Shown: positions 36,961 through 49,217, counted from the stretch's first letter. The stretch: DNA of 64,000 bases from Citrus sinensis (GCF_022201045.2 NC_068562.1:5624001-5688000); one strand, 5' to 3'. Notes: a model not told the origin generated them from the letters alone. Program-made: numbers and translations.

Positions 36961-38837
36961 TCAGTTTTTCTTTGATTGGCATAAAAATAAAATTCCCTAA
37001 TTTGCAATGTGCCTCAATAATTAATTTGGAATGAATCCACAATGTTTCTTTCCTTTAATTTTTGGACTGCATTTGGTCTATTTCAAACCTATTGCAGGCT
37101 GCCTGCTAACTATGTCAAAGGCGTCTAGGAGCCAAGAGCTAGTGCTTTTATAATTAAAAATTGATTTTTAAATAAAATTAATTTTTATTTCAGAAGACTT
37201 CAAATCAAGAGAATATTCTAATTCAGTTTTTATATATTGGACTGGCATAATTCCAACGGATGCCCAAAAAATTGTGCAGCCCAGAATTTTATTCTTGTAC
37301 AACACTCCTATTTATTCTTATACAGAACTTTACAGTTTAATGTTAGAACTTATAAAATGGCAAAGACACAAAGACTAAGAGGCCACAAAGCAACAAACTA
37401 AATGAGGTTTTATATAAATTCTTTAATTTCTTTCTAGCAACAACACCATGCAAAGTAATGAAAGACGATTATTCCCCATCCCTCCCAATCGAACTCCAAA
37501 TTTAATGTATCCCATTATATTTGAATATGTGGCCACTTATTTTCGTTAAACCAAGTAGACTATCCTTTGCAAATTATTAATTTCAAACTCATGCATGTGT
37601 TTTTTGAAGTCCTGCTGTGATGATAAGTTATTAAAACTCCTTACGATCACTTATCAGAGGACTAGCTATTACAGTTTACATAAACAACTTTTTACCATAC
37701 AGCCCATTTTAAAATCCAAATTAAACTCGTCTCCTTTCAAGATTAGTGTGAAAGACTGAGACACCGAGTGACAAGTGATCGAACTTTTGACTACTATTGA
37801 CTATACCAATAAGTATTCCAATAATTATGTGACGTTTCATCTACTGAATGGTAAAAGTAGTTTTACAAATTATAAAATTAATTAATTAATAAATAAGTAC
37901 CACGTAGCATTTGAGAGTGAAAATGAGTGTAATTCTCCTCGTTTTCCCTTGAAAATTAATTAATTATAGTGAATTAACAATTATACCCTTAAAAATTATT
38001 ACTTATATACCTTTACAATCTCTTATTATCACTTATATATCTTTAAATTATCACTTGTATCATATAAAAATATCAGATTACTCCTCTGACGTCATCATAC
38101 TTAAATAGCAACTAACAATTTTATAGACGGCATATATATTTTGTTAACTTAAGGTGGACGACTGATATACCCTGAAAGTATTGTAGTAAATTTGATAACG
38201 GAATAAATTAAGAATATTCGATTGATAATTTCCTAAAAAAGAAAAGAAAAAGGGAGAGATAGACAATGTCAAAAATTAAAAATAATAACGGTATTTGAAA
38301 AAGAAAGAGAAAAAGAAAAGTAAATAGGCATCAGTTCTTCATAATGCACGTCCTAATTAAAAAACAATAAAGAGAGGACTGAGTAGGGTCCTTTGTCTAT
38401 GATTTTTACTTTCTTTTTTACATAAAGTTTTGCAGCAATTTGTGACGAGAGGGACATACTCAATTATTGAGTGAAGATATGATCAGCTTTAATAGCTTTC
38501 TTTAAAGAAAACCTAAAATAATCCCGAGTAATGAACGTTTCAACTATGCATAACGAGTAAACAACCTCATAACCGAGGCTTGATAATCATTATAATATAT
38601 ATGCATAATTATTATGAATCAAAATGATGGTAATCTTTTCTTGCTTTCAAATTAACGTAACAAAACCATATTAACACGCAATTCTTCTGTGCTTAATCTA
38701 CTTGGAAATCATAACCATTCTCCTTAACGAAATGACATAATTGTTTTTTTTCCCAACGTATAGCAAATAGACTTAAAATTCACACTATATATGGATTTTC
38801 TATTTACTTTAATTACACTGACCATACATGGCCATCA
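36961..38837. other. Intergenic between the MATE array and the ANTH gene
   Basis: AT-rich spacer. It includes the 3' flank of the ANTH gene on the minus strand. No open frame, RNA gene or clear repeat recognised. Confidence 0.5.
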
Positions 38838-39911
38838 CTATGCACATGATTCGATTGAGTCAAGAACCAGAAAATTAGGAAACCTGTTGAAGCCAAATCT
38901 AGCTGAAGAGAATCGGACTGAGTCACCGTACCTTCTCGAAAGGCGATCTCCAAACCGAGCTGACTCACTTGCCTTATCTCTTCTCCCTGTGCTCACAATC
39001 ATCCTTTCATCTCTATACGCTCTCTCTTTCGCTACTTTATCCTTCAATGCGGTGATTAATCCCCAAAATGCTTCAATCAAAACCCTTTTCCTGTGGGACA
39101 AAACCGACAATCTCTCCTTACAATCCTCCAATCTCTTCAAGGCACAGGCCAACTCGACCGAGTCACCCAAACTCAAACAGCCGAGTCTGTTGTTAAACTC
39201 GCTGACTCGAATTGAAACCTCGTTTATGGCAGACAAGTAATCTTCGCCCACCAATCCCATGATATCGTCCACCAAAGGGTTGCCGCGCACGTGCAAACAA
39301 TCAGGCGTTTTACACATCTGTTCAAGCAAACTCAGCAAGGAATCGACCTCTTTGAGCAAATCAATGTTCACGAGCGCCGACACCTTCTCTTCTTCTTTAT
39401 CCATCTCCACAGAACTTGAACTTGAAGAAAGGAAGAAACCCAAAACCCTAGAAGTGGACAAGAGGTGTTCGAGATATAAAGCGTACCATCTGACCCACGA
39501 AGAGAGTTCCCAAGTAAGCGGCGTCGTGTTGTCTCTGAAGTTTGACAATTTAAGATAGTTTCTTCCACCGGCGGAGGGATAAACAGAGAGCTGATCTTGG
39601 AGAATGAAGCTTCCATGTTTGACGATGTGATGGACGGCGATGAGGGACTTGATGGCGACGGATGCATCGTGGGTTGTCTGAAGGCGGTCCATGAGGGCTT
39701 CGATGACGGCGGCGGCCGTGGCCCGAGAGCTATGGCCGAAGCTGAGGAGCGTGGTCAGGCGTTTCGGATCGGGCGGCGTGGAAGGGTCGTGAGTTGTGGC
39801 TCGTAGAAGAGATAGATGGAGAGTTAGGGTTTTGGGTTTGGAGATTATGGCTGCTTTGCTCTGTGACACCTTGTCTTTGATTATGCCCATTAGATTTGCC
39901 AGGCGCCCCAT
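38838..39911 (-). CDS. ANTH-domain putative clathrin assembly protein (At4g40080-like)
   Basis: A single-exon gene of 357 aa starting MGRLANLMGIIKDKVSQSKA. An ATG 42 bases further upstream is in frame, but MGRL matches the family start. The ANTH/AP180-type N-terminal domain fills about residues 1-290. It includes RATTHDPSTPPDPKRL (about 37-52), which corresponds to the phosphoinositide-binding region of AP180/CALM. The later residues form helical coiled segments, with a loop of six serines at about 162-167. Plant PICALM proteins of this short, intronless subgroup act as cargo or clathrin adaptors in endocytosis, recycling VAMP72 SNAREs in studied members. The C-terminal tail has no clear DPF/NPF motif, typical of this short subgroup. 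The gene is transcribed towards the MATE array. Confidence 0.88.
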   Translation of the reverse strand: MGRLANLMGIIKDKVSQSKAAIISKPKTLTLHLSLLRATTHDPSTPPDPKRLTTLLSFGHSSRATAAAVIEALMDRLQTTHDASVAIKSLIAVHHIVKHGSFILQDQLSVYPSAGGRNYLKLSNFRDNTTPLTWELSSWVRWYALYLEHLLSTSRVLGFFLSSSSSSVEMDKEEEKVSALVNIDLLKEVDSLLSLLEQMCKTPDCLHVRGNPLVDDIMGLVGEDYLSAINEVSIRVSEFNNRLGCLSLGDSVELACALKRLEDCKERLSVLSHRKRVLIEAFWGLITALKDKVAKERAYRDERMIVSTGRRDKASESARFGDRLSRRYGDSVRFSSARFGFNRFPNFLVLDSIESCA

Positions 39912-41594
39912 GTTCATAAAGATCCACCTACGTACGCTGCAGCCGAGAGGCAAATTTTATTTCATTTATTTAAAGGATTTAAAAGATAATTAAAGAAGGC
40001 ACCGGAATTGAATTGAAGAAGAAGGAATATGGTTTCCCACTTTCCCTTATCAAATTCTACAGTTGGGTGGCGTGTGATAATTATTTATACGTATCAACGT
40101 ATGTTCTTTGCGCTTGTTAACCGTTGCCTTGTCAAAGATTTGAGAGAATTAAAATTTAAAAAGGGCAAAAAAAGACAAAAAAAAAAAGCAAGAGACATCA
40201 CCGTTGAAGCAATTACAAAATTTAATGTAATCAACTACAACCAACAAACGAACGGCTAAATTTTATTGATGTCGATGAATGATAAAAAAAGTCAAGCCAC
40301 CACCTGCAGGGTGGACCCTGATTAAAAATAATTATTTGTTTTTTGTCGGGTAAGCACTAAGCAGCCATTTATGATTGTCAAAACCGATCAAAAAGGTCAC
40401 ACGACGTTGTTTCGATCATTATTACCGTACCCATAATTCGGATGTAACAGAAGCCATTTCGAGACATATATGCTTTTAAAATATCTTGTTTTAGCCAATT
40501 AAACTCGTGTCCATGTATACCATTCTGAAACTTGTTAGGTGGTAGTTATCAAGTAAAGAGTAAAGAATATCAAATGCGTCGGCTTCCTAATTAAATAAAA
40601 TATGGTTGCCCTTCGATGTTAATGTGACTAATAATCAAATTTTGGAGAGTAATCATTAGATCAATTATTTTAATTTAAAATATAGAAAAATACTGGCTTA
40701 TTCAGTGTAAGTAGCCGTTTGATCCAGAACATATAAACCATTACACAAATGGTTCTACATTTGTGTTTAAATTTAATACAAAAAGGAATTACAAACTTTC
40801 TACTTCTTACTTCTAAATACATTGTCGCATCGGCACATCGTCCCCGTTGATGTGATGATTATAATTAGTGGCAACATATTTCTGTTGACATGGGAATAGT
40901 GGCCCAGGGTTCATTCTCCCTTAGCAGTTAGCAGGGGCGAGGATATGGAGCTAACTACTAAGCGAGAGTGGACTATTTGACCCCATTATTCGCATGGGTG
41001 TACTTAAACTTATTTCAGTTATTTGGAATGTATTTAGCAACATTTTATTCGGTATATAATGGTAATATTTGACCCTATCAATTTGTCTTATTAGTCCCCA
41101 TTTTTCAATTAATATTTTTTATTCTAAAATTGTTCTTATTCGAAAATGAATATGTTTTTTTTTCTCTCATGTTGTCAATAGATTAACTTCTCATCTCTCT
41201 TATTTTTTTCAAAATTAAATCACAATTTCAATTAATTGTTAGCTCCTGATCTAATCTAGTAATCTCAAATTAAAATTAAACAAAACTTTAGATTATCTCA
41301 CAAAATTAAAACCAATATCATCGATATCAACAAAATTCACCACTTGTTTATAAAATTTTTTTGGGGGTAAAAAACATCATTGAAACTCTTCATATGTTAG
41401 TGGAGTTGATGGATTGATTGATGATGAAAAAGATAGGTGGTGGTGGTGAACTTGTTGTTGATGAAAATAAGTGGCGGGGATAATAGTTATGGTAGAGAGA
41501 GAGGTGGAAAGAAGGAGAATAAAATAAAAACTAATAACTTTTTATTTTTAATGAAGGTAATTTTAGAAAATAATAAAATAAATTAAAAAATAAA

Positions 41595-41666
41595 GACTAG
41601 TGAAATGATTTAAGGAGTCAGATATAATTTGACTAGTGAAATGATTTAAGGAGTCAGATATAATTT
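41595..41666. repeat. Perfect 36-bp tandem duplication
   Basis: Units 41595-41630 and 41631-41666 are identical and start GACTAGTGAAATGATTTAAG. No gene overlaps. Confidence 0.95.
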
Positions 41667-41723
41667 CTCTTTGATATTGTTAGCATCAATTAATCAACGT
41701 TGGGTGGTACCATTAAAACTCAT

Positions 41724-42409
41724 TAGAGATGGTAATTAAATCCATATTCGGCCCCGATCTACAAGGATCTGGAAGATCCAGATCCGGAAAAATTCAAATC
41801 CGCACATTAAAAAATGTGAATCCAGATATAGAAATTTGGGATATCTGGATGCAAGTGCATCCGGAAAACTGGATATCCGGATCCGGAAAAAATTTTATTT
41901 TAAATTAAAAATTAAATTAATATATATATATTGAAAATGAAATTAAAAATTAAAAAAATAAATTTTATTTGAGGATTTATGATATTGTTATTAATTAGTC
42001 ATGTTGAATTATTAATTATTGATTATGAGTGAATTTTGTTTGTTATTATTAGGTAAATTATTGAATTTTATTTTAAATTAAAAATATACATTAAAAATGA
42101 GATAAAAAATAAAAATAAAATTTTATTTATAGATTTATAGATTTATGAGATTATTGTATGTTATTCATGTTGAATTATTAATTGTTGAATTATGATTAGA
42201 TTTTATTTGATATTATTAGTTAAATTATTGAATTTTTAAATTATATATTAAATTATCAAAGTTTAATTTTTACGGATATGAATATGCGGAATATCCGCCC
42301 ACATCCGTTACGGATATTACCCGCATCCGGATCCATATCTTTTTTTGCGGATGCCGATGCAGATCCAAATATAGAAATATGAATTCGGATTAGGATTTTG
42401 CCAATCCTA
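41724..42409. mobile_element. hAT-like MITE, 686 bp
   Basis: The left end TAGAGATGGTAA and the right end, reversed, TAGGATTGGCAAAA are followed by subterminal GGATCCGGATAT-type degenerate motifs. Flanking octamers AAACTCAT (41716-41723) and ATACTCGT (42410-42417) match at 6 of 8 positions, as expected for an aged hAT 8-bp duplication. The interior is AT-rich and non-coding, with two diverged direct copies around 41985-42060 and 42140-42240. Confidence 0.7.
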
Positions 42410-43767
42410 ATACTCGTCTAAAATTCATTTTTAACATCCTTTCTCTATTATCTCAACCAAAATATTTAAAAAATGATATTATTTATTTTAAAACACCATT
42501 TCATACTGCAAAATATTCCTGTATTTCTCACCATTCCTTAATTCACTCAAGTGTTACTTGATGGTGATGAATGATAATGTCTTTTTCTAAGCATCTGTCT
42601 ATTTTGTTGTGACATGGCTTAATTCATAATTTTTACACGGAAATTTGAATAAGCCCAAAAAGCCAATATGAAAATAGGCCTTATAAAAAAAATCTAGGTC
42701 CATTTTTTAATAATTCCAATTGAATCTAAAATGCTCAAATGATATGTTTTTGATAAAATGCTAAAGGAGTGATCCTAACAAGAATGATTTAAATTTGCTT
42801 TTTACAAAGAAATGTCGAGTCAATTCTTTAATATTTATACGTAAAATGTCCAAATCACAAATTTTTGAGAAAATAGAAAAGTGTGATTTTACAAGAAGAA
42901 ACAAGGTGTCTGGAGAATAATTATAATTTCTTACAAATAAGATTCTATATAAATCCTTTACGAGCAAAAGGTCGCAAAATCAGTCCTCTCTATATGGAAC
43001 CAATGTTAGAGCCAAAGGCAAGCTCAAATCGTTTAAAGGTTAAATGCCCAAAAAATATGACAAATGTCTAAAGAAGACTTATCATGAACAAGTCTTGACA
43101 CATGTTGATAGTTGTCCTTATGCAAAAGATTTGTGGTCACTTATCACAATGATTATACTGCATGTCATGATAGCTCCTCCATCTCATGCTTCAAGTTGCT
43201 TGTATAAAGGCCAAACCTCCTATGTTTGAAAGTAAGTAATAAAATAATTGCAAAAATGTGGTCCTTCTCCCTCAAAATTCTTTCTCCCTTTAGAAGTTGA
43301 GCACAAAATGTTGGCTTAAGTATCGGAGAGTCATCGCCGACAACCCTCATAGTCTTTGACAATTTCTTTTCTTTTACACTTTTAACCACACAAATCATGA
43401 GATAAGCCAACATCACAAAGAAAAATGGACGATAAAACTTGAGGTAGAAAAATATCACGAAAAAAAAATGTTACACTAAAATTGGCATCAACAATAATTA
43501 TTATTTTCTTTCGGCTTGCAATTTAAAAACTAAAAACTGATGTCATTGGTTGCCAATTAGGTGTTTGATTCTAGTAGTTTAAAAAATGTCAACTATTTTA
43601 TGACTGCAGTTGGGCTCGCTTCTTTTTTAAATGTCATTGGTTGGGCTCACTACCTAAAGCAATAATTGGACGAAAATTAGATGGACACCATGCATCTGAT
43701 GGGTGATGATGAGGTCCCATCTTCACTATCATATGTTCATTTCTATGCAGGAGATCTATCAAAGAAT

Positions 43768-44076
43768 GAAAATGCTTGGTGTAGAGAAGCACGAGAGAAA
43801 GATGAGAGAAACAATGAAGAAAGGGGTAAAGAGAGAGTGAGTGGGTGAAGAGGGAGAGAGATCAAAATTCTCTTGTCTTTCTATCGTGGTTCTCTCTTTG
43901 TAGCACTACTCATCAAAGAATGATTTCTCTTTGAGTAGTGCTAGAGAGAGAGAACCACGAGAGAAAGATGAGAGAATTTTACTCTCTCTCTCTCTTCACC
44001 CACTCATTATCTCTCTATCCCTTTCTTCATTGTTTCTCTCCTCTTTCTCCCGTTCTTCTCTACACTAAGCATTTTC
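43768..44076. mobile_element. 309-bp foldback (palindromic) MITE
   Basis: The element is two roughly 150-bp arms in inverted orientation about a centre near 43922. It begins GAAAATGCTTGGTGTAGAG and ends as the reverse, with only scattered mismatches between the arms. The purine-rich strand carries many AGAGAG tracts. The related element at 21281-21390 shares the ATGCTTGGTnnAGAGAAGC end. No target-site duplication is certain. It could fold into a long hairpin if transcribed. Confidence 0.85.
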
Positions 44077-44468
44077 CTTTCTCGTTTACTCAAGTCATTT
44101 GTTTAGATGAGTTGTTGAAAATGACAAGTTAATTCTCTTTTCTTCAATCATTAAAAAAAATCCTGTAAAATCCTTTCCAGATAAATGATTTTTCTGTGAT
44201 ATTCTAATTTCTAAATGTGAAGTAAATTTTTGCATATTGGTGACGTCTTCTACTAGCGGACCATTTAAAAATCAAATTCATCAATTCTGTAACAAAATTT
44301 CAATTATCAAATTAATATATAAATATATAAAATATTTACACAAAATTTCTTTAAAAAAAAAAAAACAAAAACAAAACCACTGCCAAAAACAAAACCATCG
44401 GCACCCGGTATCCAATTGCTTCTATCTTGTCTCTCAACTAAAATATACTTTAATTTTGATCCACTAGT

Positions 44469-45725
44469 TCATACCTGGGGCCTTGCCGAGGAGGATTCGC
44501 CACCTTGCCCAATCTTCACGTTAAGACAATTTAACGGCGATTTAACTGCTGTCAACAGGTTCCTTCCGTTCGAATTCCAACCATCGCCCAATCCCATACC
44601 CTCACCACCAACTTTAACGAACCCCATCTTCGAAACAAACGGCGGAGTCATTGAAAAAACCCAGCGGTCGGACCGGCCAATTTGCCGGTCCACATAATTT
44701 CTTCCTCTACTACTCCCTTCTCCTCCACCACCCTTTCTGGAACTGCCTTCCATTGCCAGAGCGGCATTGAAACTCGCCGTTCGCTTAAGTTTACCTCTCG
44801 TCATTAGCTTTTTCCTAACCTCGTCTGGAAATCTTAGTGTGTACCTCTCAACGCTTACTCCAGCTAGAACAAGCGAATGTCCTGTCGAATGTGACCTCGG
44901 AAACCTCTCTGGCATTCCCAATCTCGGCGGTCGGTTCCTCATCGGCGTCACGTGACTCGCCGCGTTAGTAATTTCAAGCACTTGCGCGTCACTGTTGCTT
45001 TGCTCGTCGTTGATGTCGATCACAGCGCGACTTTGCTCTCCACTGAGTTCAGAAGCGGAGTTGTTGTGAGTCTGATTCGACTCGTTGTTTGAATCGCATA
45101 ATTTAACCTTTTTGTTTGATTCTGGAGTAAGGTTGGCCCTACAAACCGGGCACGTCACGTGAGAGGCTAACCAGACATCGATGCAATGAGGATGGAACAC
45201 GTGATCACATTTTGGAAGTAAACGCAGCGTTTCGTCGTCCTCAAACTCGCTTAAACACACGGCACATTCCAGAGCACCCTTCCCGATTTTCAGATCCTTC
45301 ACCGCAGAGTAGACGAAGATAGGGAAAGACTCGATGACGGAAGGATCGAGGCCGCGGTTTCTGGAGAGCCCGGCGAGGGCGCGTGAAGGGAGGACGCCGC
45401 CTTGGGCGCGTGAATCAGAGCAGTGACGTACGTAGATGGAAAACATGGCGACGATAAAGAAGGTGGATATGAGAACCAAGATGATGATTGCCATTGAAGG
45501 ATCAAGGGTTGTGTAAAGACCGTCAGGGTTCGCCGGCGGTTGCGTGACTGTCTGTGCGCTGGCGTAATCGTACAACGTCGGCCAGAGGAGCAGCAGCCAT
45601 GTGACGTGGATGATCCAACGGCTGGGATTGAAGTTTTCGAACCTCATTATCATTAGTATCAGATGAAAATCGCTCCGAATTCTGGAAGCTAGTGAGTAGT
45701 GAGAGAGAGGAGTTATATTAGTCAT
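44469..45725 (-). CDS. ATL6: RING-H2 finger membrane E3 ubiquitin ligase, ATL6/ATL31-like
   Basis: Intronless, 418 aa from the first ATG. The order is a hydrophobic signal-like segment (about 37-57), a transmembrane helix (about 78-99), the ATL GLD motif (125-127), a canonical RING-H2 with C154, C157, C173, H175, H178, C181, C192 and C195, and a long tail with FPRSHSTGHS and RSDRW motifs characteristic of ATL6/ATL31. Met 27 (45647) gives a more compact N-terminus directly before the hydrophobic segment and may be the true start. ATL6 and ATL31 ubiquitinate 14-3-3 proteins in the carbon/nitrogen response and act in defence signalling in Arabidopsis; the same role here is inference. The 5' flank contains several ACGTG and TGACG cores. 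Confidence 0.9.
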   Translation of the reverse strand: MTNITPLSHYSLASRIRSDFHLILMIMRFENFNPSRWIIHVTWLLLLWPTLYDYASAQTVTQPPANPDGLYTTLDPSMAIIILVLISTFFIVAMFSIYVRHCSDSRAQGGVLPSRALAGLSRNRGLDPSVIESFPIFVYSAVKDLKIGKGALECAVCLSEFEDDETLRLLPKCDHVFHPHCIDVWLASHVTCPVCRANLTPESNKKVKLCDSNNESNQTHNNSASELSGEQSRAVIDINDEQSNSDAQVLEITNAASHVTPMRNRPPRLGMPERFPRSHSTGHSLVLAGVSVERYTLRFPDEVRKKLMTRGKLKRTASFNAALAMEGSSRKGGGGEGSSRGRNYVDRQIGRSDRWVFSMTPPFVSKMGFVKVGGEGMGLGDGWNSNGRNLLTAVKSPLNCLNVKIGQGGESSSARPQV

Positions 45726-48517
45726 GTCAGCACAGTGAGTGACGTGGCAAATTGTATAAGGGGAGAAAGAGGCAGCTGGCTGGCTGGCGTGGGCGGGAAG
45801 AAACGAACTGTCGCGAGTGATGACGTCATCAGTAAGGGGACAACATCCTTGCCACGTGAAAGCCTAAATTACTGCTGGATGCCTGGCCGACTGCTGATGT
45901 GTGTTGCCACGGCAACGTTTTAATCGTGGAGGGTAATTGCAATCCATCTATTGTTTAATTGTTGGATATTATTATTGTAAAATATACTTGTTCTAGTTAT
46001 TATTATTATTATTATTGTTATCATATTTTAATTATTATTAAAAACCCGCAAAAACAGGCTTTGAAAAGGTGGAGATATTTTGGGGGAATAGAAAAAATAA
46101 AATAAAAAATAAAAGAGATAATGTAGTTGTTCGCTTTCCTGTTTGATTGCGGAACTGTATTTAGCCGGTACAAGTAGCTATCGATGTCACAATAGATTAT
46201 TCTGGACAGCTTTTGTTAGATGGAGTTATGGGCCATGCATTTATTAGACGGTTGCATTTGTTATTATCGTCCATTGATGGATTAGCTGATGAGCAGAGCT
46301 ACCAACATCCCTCTAAAAGTTTTATAATTGTTAAATTACCCATCAGTTAAAGAATACAGTAATATAACAAGAGAAAAAGTGAAAACAAATAAGTGGCATA
46401 ATAATAATTTAAAGATAATTTGCGTTCATTATCAAATGTATACAAATAAGGAGATGAATTCTCTTTTTATAATCTTATAATTATGTATACAAATAAAATA
46501 AATGATTAATAAATTAATATATCATTAATCATAAGTTCTTATAAAATAGTGAGAGTTAAAAGAGATGAAGAGTTGCTCGGTAGGGGAGATAAAGGGTTGT
46601 TTTGATGAACGTTGACATAATTATGATTATTTCAGAATAAAAACATCATCTTTGAAGATTACTTTTCTATTAATAAAATACAAATCCATATATTCAAATT
46701 AACCATCTTCTCATAAAAATTTACCCCAAAACAAAATTTCCTTTTAAATAGCATACAAATCCTAAAATATTAAATTTATCTAAATTTTTTTCTTATTATA
46801 TCATTTCTATTTAAAATCTAATAATCTTTTTAAAAAAATATTTTTAATTAAAATATAAATATAAATTAAGAAATAGGTGGGCATAAAAAGTATTGCTCCC
46901 TATCTCAATCCCTATCTTACATGCATCTAAGATAGGGGGATCGTTGCTTTGATACATTGAATCTTCCTGCACGAAAGAGAATGTCTACGATACAGGAGAA
47001 TGAAAGAAAAAGAATTTAGATGTCATTGAGAAATAAAGAGAAACTATTAATTGATTAATTAATCAATTAATCAATTTCCATACCGGCGGCTCAGGATATG
47101 GATGAATGTCATCATCCATACACACACGATGGCGAAAACGATTTCTGGACGAAGCTGGCTTTTGGATTCGATTGCTTGAACCTGCGAATGCGAGGATAAT
47201 CTTGGGCCCTTTCACTCAAAAAGAACAAGAAGTTAAAAAAGGAGAGTGATGTTGTTGGCGCCCCTCTGATTCCTTAAAACTACCCTGTTTCCCAGCACAC
47301 CTCATGAATAGTTTTACAATAGAAGACCTTTTCAGACAACACATATATGAATTATGCAGAATGAAAAATGGATTCAAATAATTATTATATAATTTTTGTT
47401 ATAAAAAAAAACTGATAAGTGAGAAAATAATAGAAAAAAATTTTAAAATAAAAAGTATTTGTGAGAAAAATAAAAATATAAAACAATTTGGTGTAATTAT
47501 ATTGGTGTAAAGAGTTCGAGAGAGAAACTTATAAAGCCTATTATAGGGGGTTTAATCGGATCTATTTCGTTCTTTAATATAATTAGGCAAATGCTATGTT
47601 ACAATTAATGTAACATACACACTCAACAACAACCACATAAATTGTGTGGGCCTATTATTTGTGTGGTTGTTGTTGAGTGTGTATGTTACATTAATTGTAA
47701 CATAGGGGCTCCCATATAATTATTATAGTAGGAAGGTTTTACAAGCATTTTTAAGGGGTGCCAATAGTTTAACTCAAACAAAAGACAAGGCGATAGTCTT
47801 GGACCAAACTATGCCGTGGCCAGCCATAGAGACAAAAACAGAAGAAGCCCAATCCATAAATGGTAATGCAATGAGGTCTGCAATGTTATGTTGAGTCGGA
47901 CAATTTTTTTTAATTATTATTGTTATTATTATTAACTCGACCTAAACCTTAGAAAAATCCAATGACATTGGGAAATTTTAATATTTATGCTGAGGATTTC
48001 TAATAATTATATATTTACATGGTTCTTTTTTGGTAATTATACATTAAATAGTTGGTATATAACACTTTTTCGAAGGACAATGCTTATAAGGTCTTGTTTC
48101 GTATTAAAATACTTTAACTAACTTTTAAGATGTAGTTATTGTAGAAAAAAATTATACTTATGAAATAAAAATTAATAGTTTATAGTAGATATAATTTTTA
48201 AAAATAATATTGACAAAATTAGTAAACATGTAATAAATTTTTTATTATATAAGTATAAAATCAAATCAACTTAATTTTTAAGTTACAACAATTAGTGTTT
48301 ACTAAACATATTAATATTGTAACTTAAAACTACAACTGTACAACTAGTTTAAAAAAAACCTCAATATATAAATATATTACAATTTTCACCACCCTCGATC
48401 TTGATTATTTGAACAATTTAATGCGCCATTGAAAAATAAAATAAAGATGACAAGTATTGACAACCGGGATTGAAATTTTCAAAACTCCGAATTTCTGAAA
48501 TGTGGCGCCCAATTTAT
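45726..48517. other. Divergent intergenic region between ATL6-like and histone H3 genes
   Basis: Holds the ATL-like promoter (about 45726-45900, with GACGTGGC, TGACGTCA and CACGTGA cores), a TTA microsatellite near 45998-46018, and a perfect palindromic MITE at 47594-47705. No further gene recognised. Confidence 0.5.
47594..47705. mobile_element. 112-bp MITE with perfect 44-bp inverted repeats
   Basis: The arms 47594-47637 and 47662-47705 are exact reverse complements, starting CTATGTTACAATTAATGTAA, around a 24-base loop. Each arm itself contains the small palindrome TTACAATTAATGTAA. I see no target-site duplication. The perfect pairing suggests recent insertion or gene conversion between arms. 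Confidence 0.92.
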
Positions 48518-48532
48518 TTTTTCGCCGAAAAA
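48518..48532. promoter_or_regulatory. E2F-like palindrome upstream of histone H3
   Basis: TTTTTCGCCGAAAAA is a perfect 7+1+7 palindrome that resembles paired E2F half-sites (TTTSSCGC). A TGGCGCC core lies 10 bases before it at 48503-48509. It is about 275 bases upstream of the H3 start codon. Confidence 0.45.
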
Positions 48533-48575
48533 TATTTGACCCTTAACAAAATCTTCTCCTTGGCTGGTTCACGTT

Positions 48576-48599
48576 TCACACGGATCGCAATCCGTGTGA
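48576..48599. promoter_or_regulatory. Octamer-like inverted repeat in the histone H3 promoter
   Basis: TCACACGGAT and ATCCGTGTGA form a perfect 10-bp inverted repeat around CGCA. The left arm with the spacer gives CACGGATC, a 7/8 match to the plant histone octamer CGCGGATC, which confers S-phase expression in H3/H4 promoters. A TTTATACA TATA-like box lies at about 48703-48710. Confidence 0.55.
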
Positions 48600-48794
48600 C
48601 TCCATTACAAGCACTCAGCACCGTACGATTTCCCCGCCCACCAAAATTCCCTCGTCTTTCGAAAAATTCAAAACCTTGCCGCCTCTCCTCTTTGCTGTCC
48701 TTTTTATACACCACCAAATCCCTCAGCTCCCATCTCGCCATCTTTCAATTTTCATTCATATTTTAAGATCTCCCAAGAAAAAAGAAACACTTAA

Positions 48795-49217
<423 letters not shown>

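Larger units (their letters stand above)
39912..44468. other. Intergenic with several MITEs and a short tandem repeat
   Basis: This interval between two minus-strand genes holds the ANTH gene promoter near 39912-40100, a 36-bp tandem duplication (41595-41666), a hAT-like MITE (41724-42409) and a foldback element (43768-44076). Short open frames here have no recognisable family. Confidence 0.5.

Noticed and set aside
38791-39240. 149-codon open frame on the + strand
   Set aside because: Lies antisense over the ANTH gene; no family features and it follows from the codon bias of the real gene.
44416-44697. 93-codon + strand open frame
   Set aside because: Antisense to the ATL6-like C-terminus.
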